From contig PHCQ01000019.1 in NCBI GenBank assembly GCA_002840835.1, positions 22,171 through 86,170 on the forward strand: 64,000 nt of DNA. The letters are read 5' to 3'. The translations under genes were made by a program, and so were the position numbers. Positions 1 through 7,830 of this stretch are shown here, piece by piece. Every line of letters starts with the position of its first letter. Within the stretch, counting starts at the first letter, position 1. The stretch is from Betaproteobacteria bacterium HGW-Betaproteobacteria-16 (GTDB lineage Bacteria; Pseudomonadota; Gammaproteobacteria; Burkholderiales; Burkholderiaceae_C). Below the pieces are notes generated by a model, which worked only from the letters and a program-made list of their open reading frames with translations, searched no databases and was not told the origin of the DNA.

Positions 1-57
1 CGTTGCAAGCCCCGTATATCGGCGGCTATACATCAAACTTGAGTAGAAAGAGTAACA

Positions 58-81
58 ACCCCTGTCAAACATGACAGGGGT
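58..81. promoter_or_regulatory. Candidate LuxR-type operator upstream of cqsA
   Basis: A perfect inverted repeat with 10-bp arms (ACCCCTGTCA and its complement) around a 4-nt centre. The core is CTGTCA-N4-TGACAG at 62-77. It lies about 62 nt before the synthase start codon. The CT...AG ends and near-dyad layout resemble operators of LuxR-family regulators. The same two half-sites recur at 4012-4027. No T tract follows, so it is unlikely to be a terminator. The link to the LuxR gene at 3996 is inference. Confidence 0.6.
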
Positions 82-142
82 CACGGTCATATTGCCCAAT
101 TTCTTCTTTCAATGGGGTTTTCCATCCTTTTAGGAGAACACC

Positions 143-1399
143 ATGGAAGCGTTGGGGCAAGTTGAATCCACCAAATCTCGCGATCCCGGCCTGTCGGCCA
201 CCTTGCAAGCAAGAATCGAGCGGGAATTCATGCCCCGCTGGAAGGGCACTTGGGGCGGCAAGTTCGTTCTGCACGGACGAGCGCCCGGGCCCAACGCCGT
301 GCGGCTCGACGGCAATGACTATCTGGGTGTGACCGGGCACCCGGACATCGTCAAAGCCCAGGTCGATGCCATCACCAAAAGCAGCGAATTCGTCGTTCAG
401 TCCGGTGTTTTTCTGCTTCACCAACATCCGTCCCGGGTGTTCGAGCAGACCCTGGCCGACTGGGTGGGCAAGGAGGACGCTTTCCTTTGTCAGTCCGGCT
501 ATTCAGCCAATGTGGGCCTGCTGCAGTCGATCGCGGACCCGCAGACCCCGGTCTACATCGACACCATGGCGCACACCTCGCTCTGGGAGGGTGCCCATGC
601 AGCCCGGGCGCCGGCGCATGCCTTCCGCCACAACGACCCCGATCATCTCGACCGCATGATGAGCAAGAAGGGGCCGGGCGTGGTGGTGGTGGATTCGGTC
701 TACAGCACCACCGGCGCCGTGTGCCCGTTGGAGGCCATGGTGGAGGTGGTCGAAAAGCACGGCAGCATGATCCTGGTCGATGAATCCCACTCACTGGGCA
801 CCCATGGCCCCGCGGGCGCGGGGCTCTGCGCCGAACTGGGGCTGACAGATCGCGTGCATTTCATTTCCGCGAGCCTGGCCAAGTCAGTGGCTGGGCGCGC
901 CGGGTTTTTCACGGCGCCCGCCAGCATGCGCTATTTCATTCTGAGCTCAAGCTATCCGAACATTTTCAGTTCTTGCCTGCTGCCGTCGGAAATCGCCGGC
1001 CTCAAGGCCACGGTAGAAGTGCTGAAAGCGGCGGATGCGGCCCGCGAGCGCCTCAAGAGCGTGACGCGCCGGGTGCGGCAGTCGCTGTCTGATATGGGCT
1101 ACCCGATCCACCAGGGCACCGAGCAGATCATTGCGCTGGAGGCCGGCACCGAGCCCGAAACCATGGCGCTTCGCGATGCGCTCGAAGAGCGGGGCGTGTT
1201 CGGTGCCATCTTCTGTGCACCGGCAACCAGCCGCAACCGCGCCCTGGTGCGCCTGACGCTGAACGCGGCACTCACTGAAGCCGAGCTGGAACACCTGGAA
1301 GCGGTGGCCAGAGAAATTGCACCCATCGTGAAGCCGTGGGACTGGATCATTGCGCGCCGGGCGAGGATGAGCGCGCAGAGCGCGACCCACGACGAGTGA
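143..1399 (+). CDS. cqsA: CqsA/LqsA/JqsA-type alpha-hydroxyketone autoinducer synthase
   Basis: A 418-aa PLP-dependent alpha-oxoamine synthase. In Vibrio and Legionella this subfamily condenses an acyl-CoA with an amino-acid-derived substrate to make CAI-1/LAI-1-type signals. Visible features are DESHSLGTHG at about 213-222 (aspartate for the PLP ring) and SASLAKSVAGRAGFF with the Schiff-base lysine K247. The DESHS and SLAKS segments are closer to CqsA/LqsA than to BioF or KBL, and a true BioF at 47988 gives a direct contrast. The start is fixed by AGGAG at 132-136, six nt upstream. Its convergent neighbours are a sensor kinase and response regulator, as in lqs and jqs loci. A palindromic operator lies upstream. 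Signal chain length cannot be read from the sequence. Confidence 0.85.
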   Translation: MEALGQVESTKSRDPGLSATLQARIEREFMPRWKGTWGGKFVLHGRAPGPNAVRLDGNDYLGVTGHPDIVKAQVDAITKSSEFVVQSGVFLLHQHPSRVFEQTLADWVGKEDAFLCQSGYSANVGLLQSIADPQTPVYIDTMAHTSLWEGAHAARAPAHAFRHNDPDHLDRMMSKKGPGVVVVDSVYSTTGAVCPLEAMVEVVEKHGSMILVDESHSLGTHGPAGAGLCAELGLTDRVHFISASLAKSVAGRAGFFTAPASMRYFILSSSYPNIFSSCLLPSEIAGLKATVEVLKAADAARERLKSVTRRVRQSLSDMGYPIHQGTEQIIALEAGTEPETMALRDALEERGVFGAIFCAPATSRNRALVRLTLNAALTEAELEHLEAVAREIAPIVKPWDWIIARRARMSAQSATHDE

Positions 1400-1592
1400 A
1401 ACAACGCCTCCAGGGGCACCGCCGGGCTGGCTTTGCCAGACGGCCAGTGCCGCCCCCCTTGAGGGGGTGACGCGAAACGAGGGTTACTCTTGCTCCGGCG
1501 CGAAATGCCTCTTCCAGAGATACCGTGGAGCCGGCTTTGCCGGGCCACTGGTATCGCCCCCTTGAGGGGGTGACGCGAAGCGGCGCGGGGGT
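1400..1592. repeat. Two tandem copies of the GC-rich intergenic repeat (short form)
   Basis: Two imperfect copies fill the convergent gap between cqsA and the response regulator. Each has a GCCGGCTTTGCCGGGC-type hairpin, then CCCCCTTGAGGGGG, then GACGCGAAGCGGCGCGGGGG. Other copies lie at 5511, 15060, 25377, 45093, 55622, 57834, 59490 and 60382. No coding potential is apparent. It may act as a two-way transcript end. Confidence 0.75.
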
Positions 1593-1595
1593 GTT

Positions 1596-2582
1596 TCAAT
1601 CGTCGCAAATGGTGCGTGAGCTCATGCCGCTCAGCACGTGCTGATAGCCATAGATGGGCTGGGGCAGCTCGTCGGCTTCCAGGGGGAAGGAGGCCGCCAG
1701 CAGCATGCTGTCGCTGCCCATGGGAATGGCCGGGGCTGTGCGCACGGGGCCGCGCAGGCCCAACTGCTGGTGCAGTTCGACGGCCGCCAGCAGGCGCCCG
1801 GCCCGCACGGCCCGCACCGTGTCAAAAGCCAGACCCGCCGTGGCCACGAGTTCTGCCAGATCCCCCAGGCTGGAGGCAACTTCCAGCTGCAACCACTGGC
1901 AGCGGCCCGTGGCGTCCAGGCCCAGCAAGCCGAAGGGCTGGCCCAACACGGCGTATTCGACCCAGTGCTGCTCGACATAGGCCTGCAGCGCCTGCGACAC
2001 CGACGGTACCTGCAGGATCGACTGCTGGACCGGCTGCAGCGCGCCCCGCCACATCGCATTGACCCGGGCATGCGGCGCGTTTGACAGTCTGCGCAGCACG
2101 CTCATGAGCAGCCGGGTGATGTCGGGCGCCTGTTTGGGCACGAACTGGTCGATGAGCCCGTTGTTGAATGCCTGCACGGCGATCTGTTCGTCGGCCTGCC
2201 CGGTCAGCAGCACGCGGGAACCGGGCCAGTCCAGCAGGGTGTCCAGCACCTGAAGACCGTTGGTGCCGGGCATGGCGAAATCGATCACACAGGTTTTCGC
2301 CAGACTGTACCGGGAAGTGTTGTTGGCCCAGTACCGAAGCACTTGAGGGATCAGCGGCTGACCCTGTCGCCAGCGATCGATCATCTGCAGCTGGAGGTTG
2401 GCGTCGGCTTCCCAGCGGGCGGGCTCCTGGCGCATGCGATCGCTGAAGCCCGAAGGGCGGGAGAACAGCTCGATCTGCCAGTTCGCGGGCACCACCATGC
2501 CCAGCATGTCGAGGTAGTCGGGGTCGTCGTCGAGGAACAGGATGCTTCCCGGACGCTGAAAGAGTGAAAGTGTCAGTGCCAT
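1596..2582 (-). CDS. LqsR/JqsR-like response regulator with split receiver domain
   Basis: A 328-aa protein with an N-terminal receiver. Acidic residues D18-D20, phospho-acceptor D101 (CVIDFAMPG), T127 and K150 match the CheY catalytic set. About 50 residues sit between the second and third beta strands (roughly 43-95), more than in a normal receiver. The C-terminal half (about 165-328) has no DNA-binding motif I recognise, as in Legionella LqsR. The start codon is 7 nt after the kinase stop, so kinase and regulator form one operon. It probably receives phosphate from that kinase. The downstream output is unknown. Confidence 0.75.
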   Translation of the reverse strand: MALTLSLFQRPGSILFLDDDPDYLDMLGMVVPANWQIELFSRPSGFSDRMRQEPARWEADANLQLQMIDRWRQGQPLIPQVLRYWANNTSRYSLAKTCVIDFAMPGTNGLQVLDTLLDWPGSRVLLTGQADEQIAVQAFNNGLIDQFVPKQAPDITRLLMSVLRRLSNAPHARVNAMWRGALQPVQQSILQVPSVSQALQAYVEQHWVEYAVLGQPFGLLGLDATGRCQWLQLEVASSLGDLAELVATAGLAFDTVRAVRAGRLLAAVELHQQLGLRGPVRTAPAIPMGSDSMLLAASFPLEADELPQPIYGYQHVLSGMSSRTICDD

Positions 2583-2589
2583 CGCAGTG

Positions 2590-3942
2590 TCAATCGGGTG
2601 TGTCGGTAAGGGCGCGCGGAATCTGCGTGAGTGGCAGATCGATCATGAAGACGGCTCCTCGCGATATTTCGGAGTGCACGCTGAGCGTGCCGCGTGCGGA
2701 CTCAACGACGTTCTTGCAGAAAGTGAGCCCGAGCCCGCTGCCAGCGCCGGACTGGGTCGAGTAGAACGGCTCGAAAATCCGCTGTTGCAGGTCGTGCGGG
2801 ATGCCGACACCTTCGTCGGACACCGCGATGCGCCCTTTGCCATGGTGAATGCCCACGTCGACCCTCAGGTCGCCGGGGCTGGGTGCGCTGCTGGCAGAAG
2901 CCAGCGAGTGCAGTGCGTTCTTGATCAGATTGGACAACACCTGGCCAAACAGCGGGCGCGAACCCTGGAAGCAGAAATCCTGCTGAATGTGCACACGCAC
3001 ACAATCACGCTCGCGTGTCGATCGGTAGGGAAACTGATTCACCGTGTCCTGCACCACCTCGGCGGCCCTGATGAGCGTCTGGTTGCGCGGCAGCCTGAAG
3101 AGCTGGGCATTGGAGATCTGCGTGTCGATCTGCTGGTTCATGCTGCGCACCAGGCTCTGCAACCGGCCGGAAAGTTCTTCGATGCGCTTGCGTTTGCTTT
3201 CAGGCACATCGTGCTGAACCAGGTTGCGCATCACGTCGCCGAGCAGGTTGACGGTGGCCAGCGGCGTGCGCAGTTCGTGCGCCATCACACCCATGGTGCT
3301 CAGCGTGTTGAGCATGCGGGTCCTGCGCAGGTTGGCACTGGAGAACCCCAGCATGAGCCCCATGATCCAGGCAAAGCCGATCACCACAACGGCCACGCCG
3401 GGGGTGCTGAATTCTGGCGGGTGGCCTTGCATCGCGTGCGCGACCAGATAGCCCGCAGGCAAGCCGGCAATCAGGCCCAGCGTGGCCAGACGCCAGTCGG
3501 TGGCGTGGTAGTAGATCAGGATCATGGCCGTCATGCTGGCCAGCCAGGCGGCGTTGCCCCCGTTCATGGCGTACATCCAGCTGAAAAACCACGGAAGCTG
3601 TATCCAGGTGGCGGCACCGAAGTAGCGACCGCTGCTGTGCGACATGGGGTCCCGCAGCATCTCCGGCATCACATACATGATCGAAAGCAGCGCCATCAGC
3701 GCCCGTACCGCGAAGTTTTCGTAGGGCTGGGGAATCAGGAGCCCCCAGACGATCGCGATGATGATGTGTCCAAAAAAGGTAAAAAAACCGATCCAGATCA
3801 ATCGGTAGCGCGATGGATGCAAAATAGCCTCCAGCGGGGCATGGACAATCTCGTCCTGCATCCCTCGCCAGAGGCGAGCTTTTGCACTGTGGAACCACAA
3901 TCGGTCCAGACGCACTATGAATTCCTTCCGTTGGGGAGCCAT
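2590..3942 (-). CDS. CqsS/LqsS/JqsS-type membrane histidine kinase
   Basis: A 450-aa sensor kinase. Six hydrophobic segments lie at about 47-70, 77-96, 107-127, 129-147, 150-170 and 183-203. A HisKA box with phospho-accepting H222 (MAHELRTPL) follows, then an HATPase domain with an N box near 338-342, DEGVGIP at 376 and GSGLGL at 401. There is no fused receiver, unlike Vibrio CqsS, so the separate regulator downstream supplies it. A six-TM input domain without a periplasmic sensor is typical of hydroxyketone receptors. The annotated ATG has a weak ribosome site; a GTG at 3915 is preceded by AAGGA and may be the real start. It is divergent from the LuxR gene. Confidence 0.8.
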   Translation of the reverse strand: MAPQRKEFIVRLDRLWFHSAKARLWRGMQDEIVHAPLEAILHPSRYRLIWIGFFTFFGHIIIAIVWGLLIPQPYENFAVRALMALLSIMYVMPEMLRDPMSHSSGRYFGAATWIQLPWFFSWMYAMNGGNAAWLASMTAMILIYYHATDWRLATLGLIAGLPAGYLVAHAMQGHPPEFSTPGVAVVVIGFAWIMGLMLGFSSANLRRTRMLNTLSTMGVMAHELRTPLATVNLLGDVMRNLVQHDVPESKRKRIEELSGRLQSLVRSMNQQIDTQISNAQLFRLPRNQTLIRAAEVVQDTVNQFPYRSTRERDCVRVHIQQDFCFQGSRPLFGQVLSNLIKNALHSLASASSAPSPGDLRVDVGIHHGKGRIAVSDEGVGIPHDLQQRIFEPFYSTQSGAGSGLGLTFCKNVVESARGTLSVHSEISRGAVFMIDLPLTQIPRALTDTPD

Positions 3943-3967
3943 GACCGCCAGATGCGACCGAAACGTA

Positions 3968-3983
3968 TTGTCACAGTTGAAGG
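3968..3983. promoter_or_regulatory. Degenerate third copy of the CTGTCA-N4-TGACAG box
   Basis: TTGTCA-CAGT-TGAAGG lies in the 53-bp gap between the divergent kinase and LuxR genes. The left half matches five of six bases of the consensus and the right half four of six. It is positioned to influence both promoters. A match this weak could be chance. Confidence 0.3.
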
Positions 3984-3995
3984 CTTTTCCTGATC

Positions 3996-4670
3996 ATGAC
4001 CATGACCTTACCTGTCAACTTTGACAGTGTCGGCCTGGACGCTGTCCTGGCCGACTGGGTTTGCGCGCTGCACGACCAGGGTGTTGAAGCGGTATTGGTA
4101 CTGGGCCCGGACCCCATGGGCGGACGCGACGACCGACAAGTGCTGGCCATCCACCCGCCCCGCTTGCTGGGGGCCGCACAGGCGCTGGCCGACAGCCGGG
4201 ATTTTGGGGCCAGTTGGCGCGACAGTGACGCACCTCTGGTCGCCTGGCAGGACATTTCAAAGTCTTCGATGGACAGCGGCAGTCGTTGGCGTCGGCTGTG
4301 GCTGGCGCACGGCCACCAGACCCTGGTTCGTGTGGCCTTCAGCCTGCCTGCAGGGCGCGCCTTCGAATGTTTCATGTTCAGCCCAAAGTCCTTTGCAGAT
4401 CGTTCGGAAGCGGCGGTGCTGGCCTGGTCGGCCTTCAATATCTGGCCCATGCTCAAGCGCTCGATCGCCGAGCAGCGTGTCACGCTGAGTCCTCGCGAGC
4501 AGGAAAGCCTGCACCTGGCATTTGAAGGACTGACTGCCCGCGAAACAGCGCAACGCATGGACTGTTCCGAACGCACGGTGAACTACCACCTCTCGAACGC
4601 CATGGCCAAATTGCAGACCGACAACAAGCTCGCGGCGGTGCAGCGAGCCTGCTGGATCGGCGTGTTCTGA
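3996..4670 (+). CDS. LuxR-family quorum-sensing-type transcription regulator (solo)
   Basis: A 224-aa protein. The C-terminal LuxR helix-turn-helix spans about 165-220 (SPREQESL, then ERTVNYHLSNAMAKL), the variant found in AHL-responsive LuxR proteins. The N-terminal 150 residues have the size of an autoinducer-binding domain and retain a GHQTLVRVAFSLP-like strand. However, the usual Y-x3-D-P ligand motif is not evident, so the ligand is uncertain. No luxI homologue is in the window, making this a solo. A CTGTCA-N4-TGACAG operator overlaps codons 6-11, suggesting autoregulation by roadblock. The start at 3996 has only a weak GAAGG at 12 nt; 4002 is possible. It may also control cqsA through the box at 58-81. 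Confidence 0.75.
   Translation: MTMTLPVNFDSVGLDAVLADWVCALHDQGVEAVLVLGPDPMGGRDDRQVLAIHPPRLLGAAQALADSRDFGASWRDSDAPLVAWQDISKSSMDSGSRWRRLWLAHGHQTLVRVAFSLPAGRAFECFMFSPKSFADRSEAAVLAWSAFNIWPMLKRSIAEQRVTLSPREQESLHLAFEGLTARETAQRMDCSERTVNYHLSNAMAKLQTDNKLAAVQRACWIGVF
4012..4027. promoter_or_regulatory. Second copy of the LuxR-box-like palindrome, inside the luxR start
   Basis: CTGTCAA-CT-TTGACAG is a perfect 7-bp-arm dyad. Its half-sites CTGTCA/TGACAG and 4-nt spacing are identical to those of the palindrome at 62-77. It overlaps the first codons of the LuxR gene, a position suited to repression of its own transcription. Confidence 0.6.
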
Positions 4671-4745
4671 CGCGAAACCGCCGGTTCATCCTACCTCTGT
4701 TGCGCTGCGGCATTGCAGGTGGAGTCTCATGGTCATAATGCGGCC

Positions 4746-5510
4746 ATGACTTTTTTGGCCCTGGACGTTGGGAACACTCGCCTGAAATGGGCGCTCTACG
4801 ATGCACCACGTGTGGGTGCCAGGCTGCTGGCGCATGGGGCCCAGTTCCTGGAAAACATTGAAAAACTCTCGGAAGGCGACTGGGCCGACCTGCCGTCTCC
4901 GACTTGGGTGATGGGCTGTGTGGTGGCCGGTGACGCGGTCAAGCGCCGCGTCGAAGAGCAACTGGAGCTGTGGGATGTGGTGCCGAGCTGGGTGGTTTCC
5001 AGCAGCGAGGAAGCGGGGGTCGTCAATGGTTACGACCATCCCGCACGCCTGGGCACCGATCGCTGGGTCGCCATGATCGGCGCGCGCCAGCGGTTGTTGT
5101 CTCAAGGGCCTGCCAGACCCTGCGTGGTCGTGATGGTGGGCACGGCGGTCACGGTCGAGGCGATCGACGTCGACGGCCGTTTCCTCGGGGGCATCATCCT
5201 GCCTGGGCACGGGATCATGTTGCGTGCATTGGAGTCAGGCACCGCAGGCCTGCACGTGCCCACAGGCGAGGTGCGCGATTTTCCGACCAACACCAGCGAT
5301 GCCCTCACCAGCGGGGGCACCTTTGCGATCGCCGGTGCGGTTCAGCGCATGGTTGAAAACCTGCAGAAGCACAGCGGCTATGCGCCGGTCTGCTACATGA
5401 CCGGTGGCGCGGGCTGGAAGATGGCGCCGAGCATGTCCACGCCAGTTGAGCTGGTGGAAAGCCTGATCTTTGACGGCCTGCTGGAGATCGCGGACAGAAG
5501 ATTGGGATAA
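4746..5510 (+). CDS. coaX: Type III pantothenate kinase
   Basis: A 254-aa ASKHA-fold kinase performing the first step of coenzyme A synthesis. The phosphate-binding [14 protein letters not shown] is at 6-19, the family signature PARLGTDRW is near residue 99, and [19 protein letters not shown] follows near 134. The ATG at 4746 begins exactly at the family's N-terminal motif; an in-frame start at 4713 would add 11 unrelated residues. In many betaproteobacteria coaX follows birA. Here it follows the LuxR gene after a 75-bp gap. It is probably constitutive. Confidence 0.92.
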   Translation: MTFLALDVGNTRLKWALYDAPRVGARLLAHGAQFLENIEKLSEGDWADLPSPTWVMGCVVAGDAVKRRVEEQLELWDVVPSWVVSSSEEAGVVNGYDHPARLGTDRWVAMIGARQRLLSQGPARPCVVVMVGTAVTVEAIDVDGRFLGGIILPGHGIMLRALESGTAGLHVPTGEVRDFPTNTSDALTSGGTFAIAGAVQRMVENLQKHSGYAPVCYMTGGAGWKMAPSMSTPVELVESLIFDGLLEIADRRLG

Positions 5511-5625
5511 CCCCCCGCGCCGCCTGCGGCGTCACCCCCCAAGGGGGGCGATGCGAGAGGCCCGGCAAAGCCGGTTCCTCCGCATCCCTGGATGAAAACC
5601 CTCTCGCCGGAGCATGTGTCTGAGC
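5511..5625. repeat. GC-rich intergenic repeat, short form, reverse orientation
   Basis: One copy lies in the convergent gap between coaX and the acyltransferase. It has the GGGG-rich stem around CCCCCCAAGGGGGG and a GCCCGGCAAAGCCGG hairpin. It is the same family as at 1400 but inverted. Confidence 0.7.
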
Positions 5626-5656
5626 CAGTGATACCGAAGATCCAGGCGACGCGGGG

Positions 5657-7258
5657 TCAATCTCCTCCCCAAGGCAGCATCAAGGTCAAAGTCAGCAGGC
5701 GGCGGAACTCCGGTTCGAATTCATCGATGATTTTTTGCGGATCGGGGCACAGCGTGGTGTCGGCGATCACGCCAAACTGAACCCCCCCGCCGTAGCTCAG
5801 GATCGACACGCCCAGCCCCACGGTGCCGGATTGCGGCACCCAGAACATCGTCTGCTCCAGCGTGGACCCGCAAACCTTGAGTTTCTCGCTCGGCCCGGGC
5901 ACGTTGGTCATGACGGCCGTGGTCTTGCGCCCGAACAGGCTGAGCAGGGCGTCTTGCGCCGGCTTGATCAGCAGGCCAGCGACCGACAGCAGCCCGAAGG
6001 TCAATAGAGGCTGGAGGCTGCCCTTGAGGCTGGTCATGCGGGCGCGAACCGCCAGCGCGCGTTCGATGGGGTTGTCCAGGCCAATCGGCAGCACCAATGG
6101 CACAAGACCAAACCGGTTGCCCAGTTTCCATGCGTCGGACATGGGCCGCAGATTGATCGGCACCATGGCTCGAATCTCCTGCCCTCGGGGGTCATCGCCC
6201 TGGTGCCGCAGGTAGGCGCCAATGGCGCCGGCCACGCAGCTCAACAGCACATCGTTGATGGAGCACTTCAATGCCTTGCTGATCGCCTTCACCTCGTCGA
6301 GCGGGAGGGGTTCGCACCAGGCGACCCGCTTTTGCTGGCCGGGCTGGCCTTTGAGCCGGGTAGGGGAGTCGTCGGGCATGAGGGCCAGCGCGGCCAGATC
6401 GCTGGCCAGTTGCCCGCCAATGCGCGCGATATCCATGGCCTGGCCCAAGGTGTCGCTCAGGCCCTGTTGCGGCGAGGCGAGCATGGACAGCGATTTTGCA
6501 GCGCCGCCACCGGCCACTTCCAGTGCGCGCGCGGTCAGGTCGCCCAAAGGACGGATCAACGAATCGGCCACCCAGTCTTCTGCCGCTTCCATGCCCGCTC
6601 GGGCGGTCTTGCGTGATTTGCGTTGGGGCGGGGGCGCGCCACCGTCGACCAGACTCATCATCACGCTGATGAGCGCGATCCCGTCGGCGATGCAGTGGTG
6701 GATGCGTGCAACCAGTGCGGAGCCTCCCTGGTAATGTTCAACGAGCTCGAACTGCCACAGCGGATGATCGTGATCGAGTGGCTGCATGGTCAGGTGCGCC
6801 ACGCGGGCTTGCAGGGCCGCCTGTTCGCTCTGCCCTTTCTGGCGTTCGAGCGGGCGTGCAAGCACATGCCTTTCGAGCCGGAAGTCCGGATCGTCCGCCC
6901 AGTGGGCGCCCGTTGCATCCTGGCGGGCGATCTGCACAAACCGGCGGTAGGGCAACAGGCGCTCGCGCACGCGTTCGCTCAGGGCGGCCAGCGTGATGCC
7001 CGGTCGCAGTACCCAGACCCCGACAATCATCATCAGGTTGGACGACGAGTCCATGCGCAACCAGGCCGTGTCGACCTTGCTCATGCGTTCCCCTTCAAGT
7101 CCCAGGCTGTTGGCAAGCGACGGTCTGGCTTGAGGTGCCCGGGTCTTGGTTGCCGGGGCGTCTCTCTGCGGAACGGATGCCCTCTTTCGACGGGGCAAGG
7201 GAGCGGCCGCAGCTGGCGTGGCGGGGTGAGCAGCTGGGCGGCGAACGCGCTGAACCAT
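5657..7258 (-). CDS. Wax ester synthase / diacylglycerol acyltransferase (WS/DGAT)
   Basis: A 533-aa bacterial wax-ester/triacylglycerol synthase, which esterifies acyl-CoA to a fatty alcohol or diacylglycerol. The active site HHCIADG is at 187-193 (HHxxxDG). A PLW motif precedes it. Further on are INDVLLSCVAGAI, LGNRFGLVPL and TNVPGP, all family motifs. The first 58 residues are basic and Ala/Pro-rich and fall outside the family fold. They are kept because the 7258 ATG has AGGAG six nt upstream, although a second ATG at 7084 also has a purine-rich site. The gene is divergent from the acyl-CoA-binding protein and about 11.6 kb from a fatty-acyl-CoA reductase that could supply the alcohol. Confidence 0.88.
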   Translation of the reverse strand: MVQRVRRPAAHPATPAAAAPLPRRKRASVPQRDAPATKTRAPQARPSLANSLGLEGERMSKVDTAWLRMDSSSNLMMIVGVWVLRPGITLAALSERVRERLLPYRRFVQIARQDATGAHWADDPDFRLERHVLARPLERQKGQSEQAALQARVAHLTMQPLDHDHPLWQFELVEHYQGGSALVARIHHCIADGIALISVMMSLVDGGAPPPQRKSRKTARAGMEAAEDWVADSLIRPLGDLTARALEVAGGGAAKSLSMLASPQQGLSDTLGQAMDIARIGGQLASDLAALALMPDDSPTRLKGQPGQQKRVAWCEPLPLDEVKAISKALKCSINDVLLSCVAGAIGAYLRHQGDDPRGQEIRAMVPINLRPMSDAWKLGNRFGLVPLVLPIGLDNPIERALAVRARMTSLKGSLQPLLTFGLLSVAGLLIKPAQDALLSLFGRKTTAVMTNVPGPSEKLKVCGSTLEQTMFWVPQSGTVGLGVSILSYGGGVQFGVIADTTLCPDPQKIIDEFEPEFRRLLTLTLMLPWGGD

Positions 7259-7510
7259 GGTGTCTCCTGCGGCCCTGTGCCCGCCCGATCGGCGCGATCG
7301 CGTGCGGCTGGGGCGGGTTGTTGTTGTGAGAGTTTCGCCTCTATTCTGCCGTCAGGTCAGCACGTAAGATACCGGGCGAACCCCACGGAGATCGTCAACA
7401 CGTTCTTTGGCCGACATTGTCCGGGCACTTGTCCGATCTCATCACGGTGACCCTGCGGGGCGCACTGACCCGCCTTCACTGACGCCGATCCATTCCAACA
7501 GGAGACCTTC

Positions 7511-7765
7511 ATGTCCGATCTCAAAGCCCGCTTCGAAGCCGCCGTTGCCAACTCCAAGAACCTCAGTGAGCGCCCCGACAATGCCACGCTGCTGAAGATC
7601 TACGCGCTCTACAAACAGGCGACCGCTGGCGACAATGCCGACAAGAAGCCCGGCTTCGGTGACATGGTGGGGCGGGCCAAGTGGGATGCCTGGAACGGAC
7701 TCAAGGGCGTGTCCAGTGACGACGCCATGCAGCAGTACGTGGACCTGATCGAGAGCCTCAGCTGA
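7511..7765 (+). CDS. Acyl-CoA-binding protein
   Basis: An 84-aa ACBP of full family length. The YALYKQATAGD segment (about 36-46) and KWDAWNGLKG (about 56-65) carry the tyrosine, lysine and tryptophan residues that hold the acyl-CoA. It is a soluble carrier of long-chain acyl-CoA, which fits a role in feeding the divergent WS/DGAT. AGGAG precedes the ATG. An intrinsic terminator follows at 7796-7830. ACBPs are patchily distributed in bacteria, so the pairing is informative. Confidence 0.9.
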   Translation: MSDLKARFEAAVANSKNLSERPDNATLLKIYALYKQATAGDNADKKPGFGDMVGRAKWDAWNGLKGVSSDDAMQQYVDLIESLS

Positions 7766-7795
7766 TCGTCCGAATCAGGTAACGCATTCCTGCAC

Positions 7796-7830
7796 AAAGG
7801 GCCACCGAGACCATCTCAGGTGGCCTTTTT
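7796..7830 (+). terminator. Intrinsic terminator of the acyl-CoA-binding protein gene
   Basis: A stem of GGCCACC (7800-7806) with GGTGGCC (7819-7825), 12-nt loop, flanked by AAA and a run of five T. The stop codon of the convergent gene (7816-7818) sits in the loop. On the minus strand only three T follow, so it works mainly for the + strand. Confidence 0.75.

Noticed and set aside
58..81. Palindrome read as a transcription terminator
   Set aside because: No T run follows on either strand, and the same half-sites recur at 4012. An operator fits better.
1400..1592. Tandem GC-rich repeats considered as a CRISPR array
   Set aside because: Units are about 95-140 bp, imperfect, without regular spacers, and there are no cas genes.
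2587..3993. Long + strand frame opposite the histidine kinase
   Set aside because: The kinase on the minus strand has all its boxes and TM helices. The + frame has shadow composition and no ribosome site.
7084..7258. Basic N-terminal extension of the WS/DGAT considered non-coding
   Set aside because: Not fully excluded, but the 7258 ATG has the stronger ribosome site (AGGAG at six nt), so the long form was kept.
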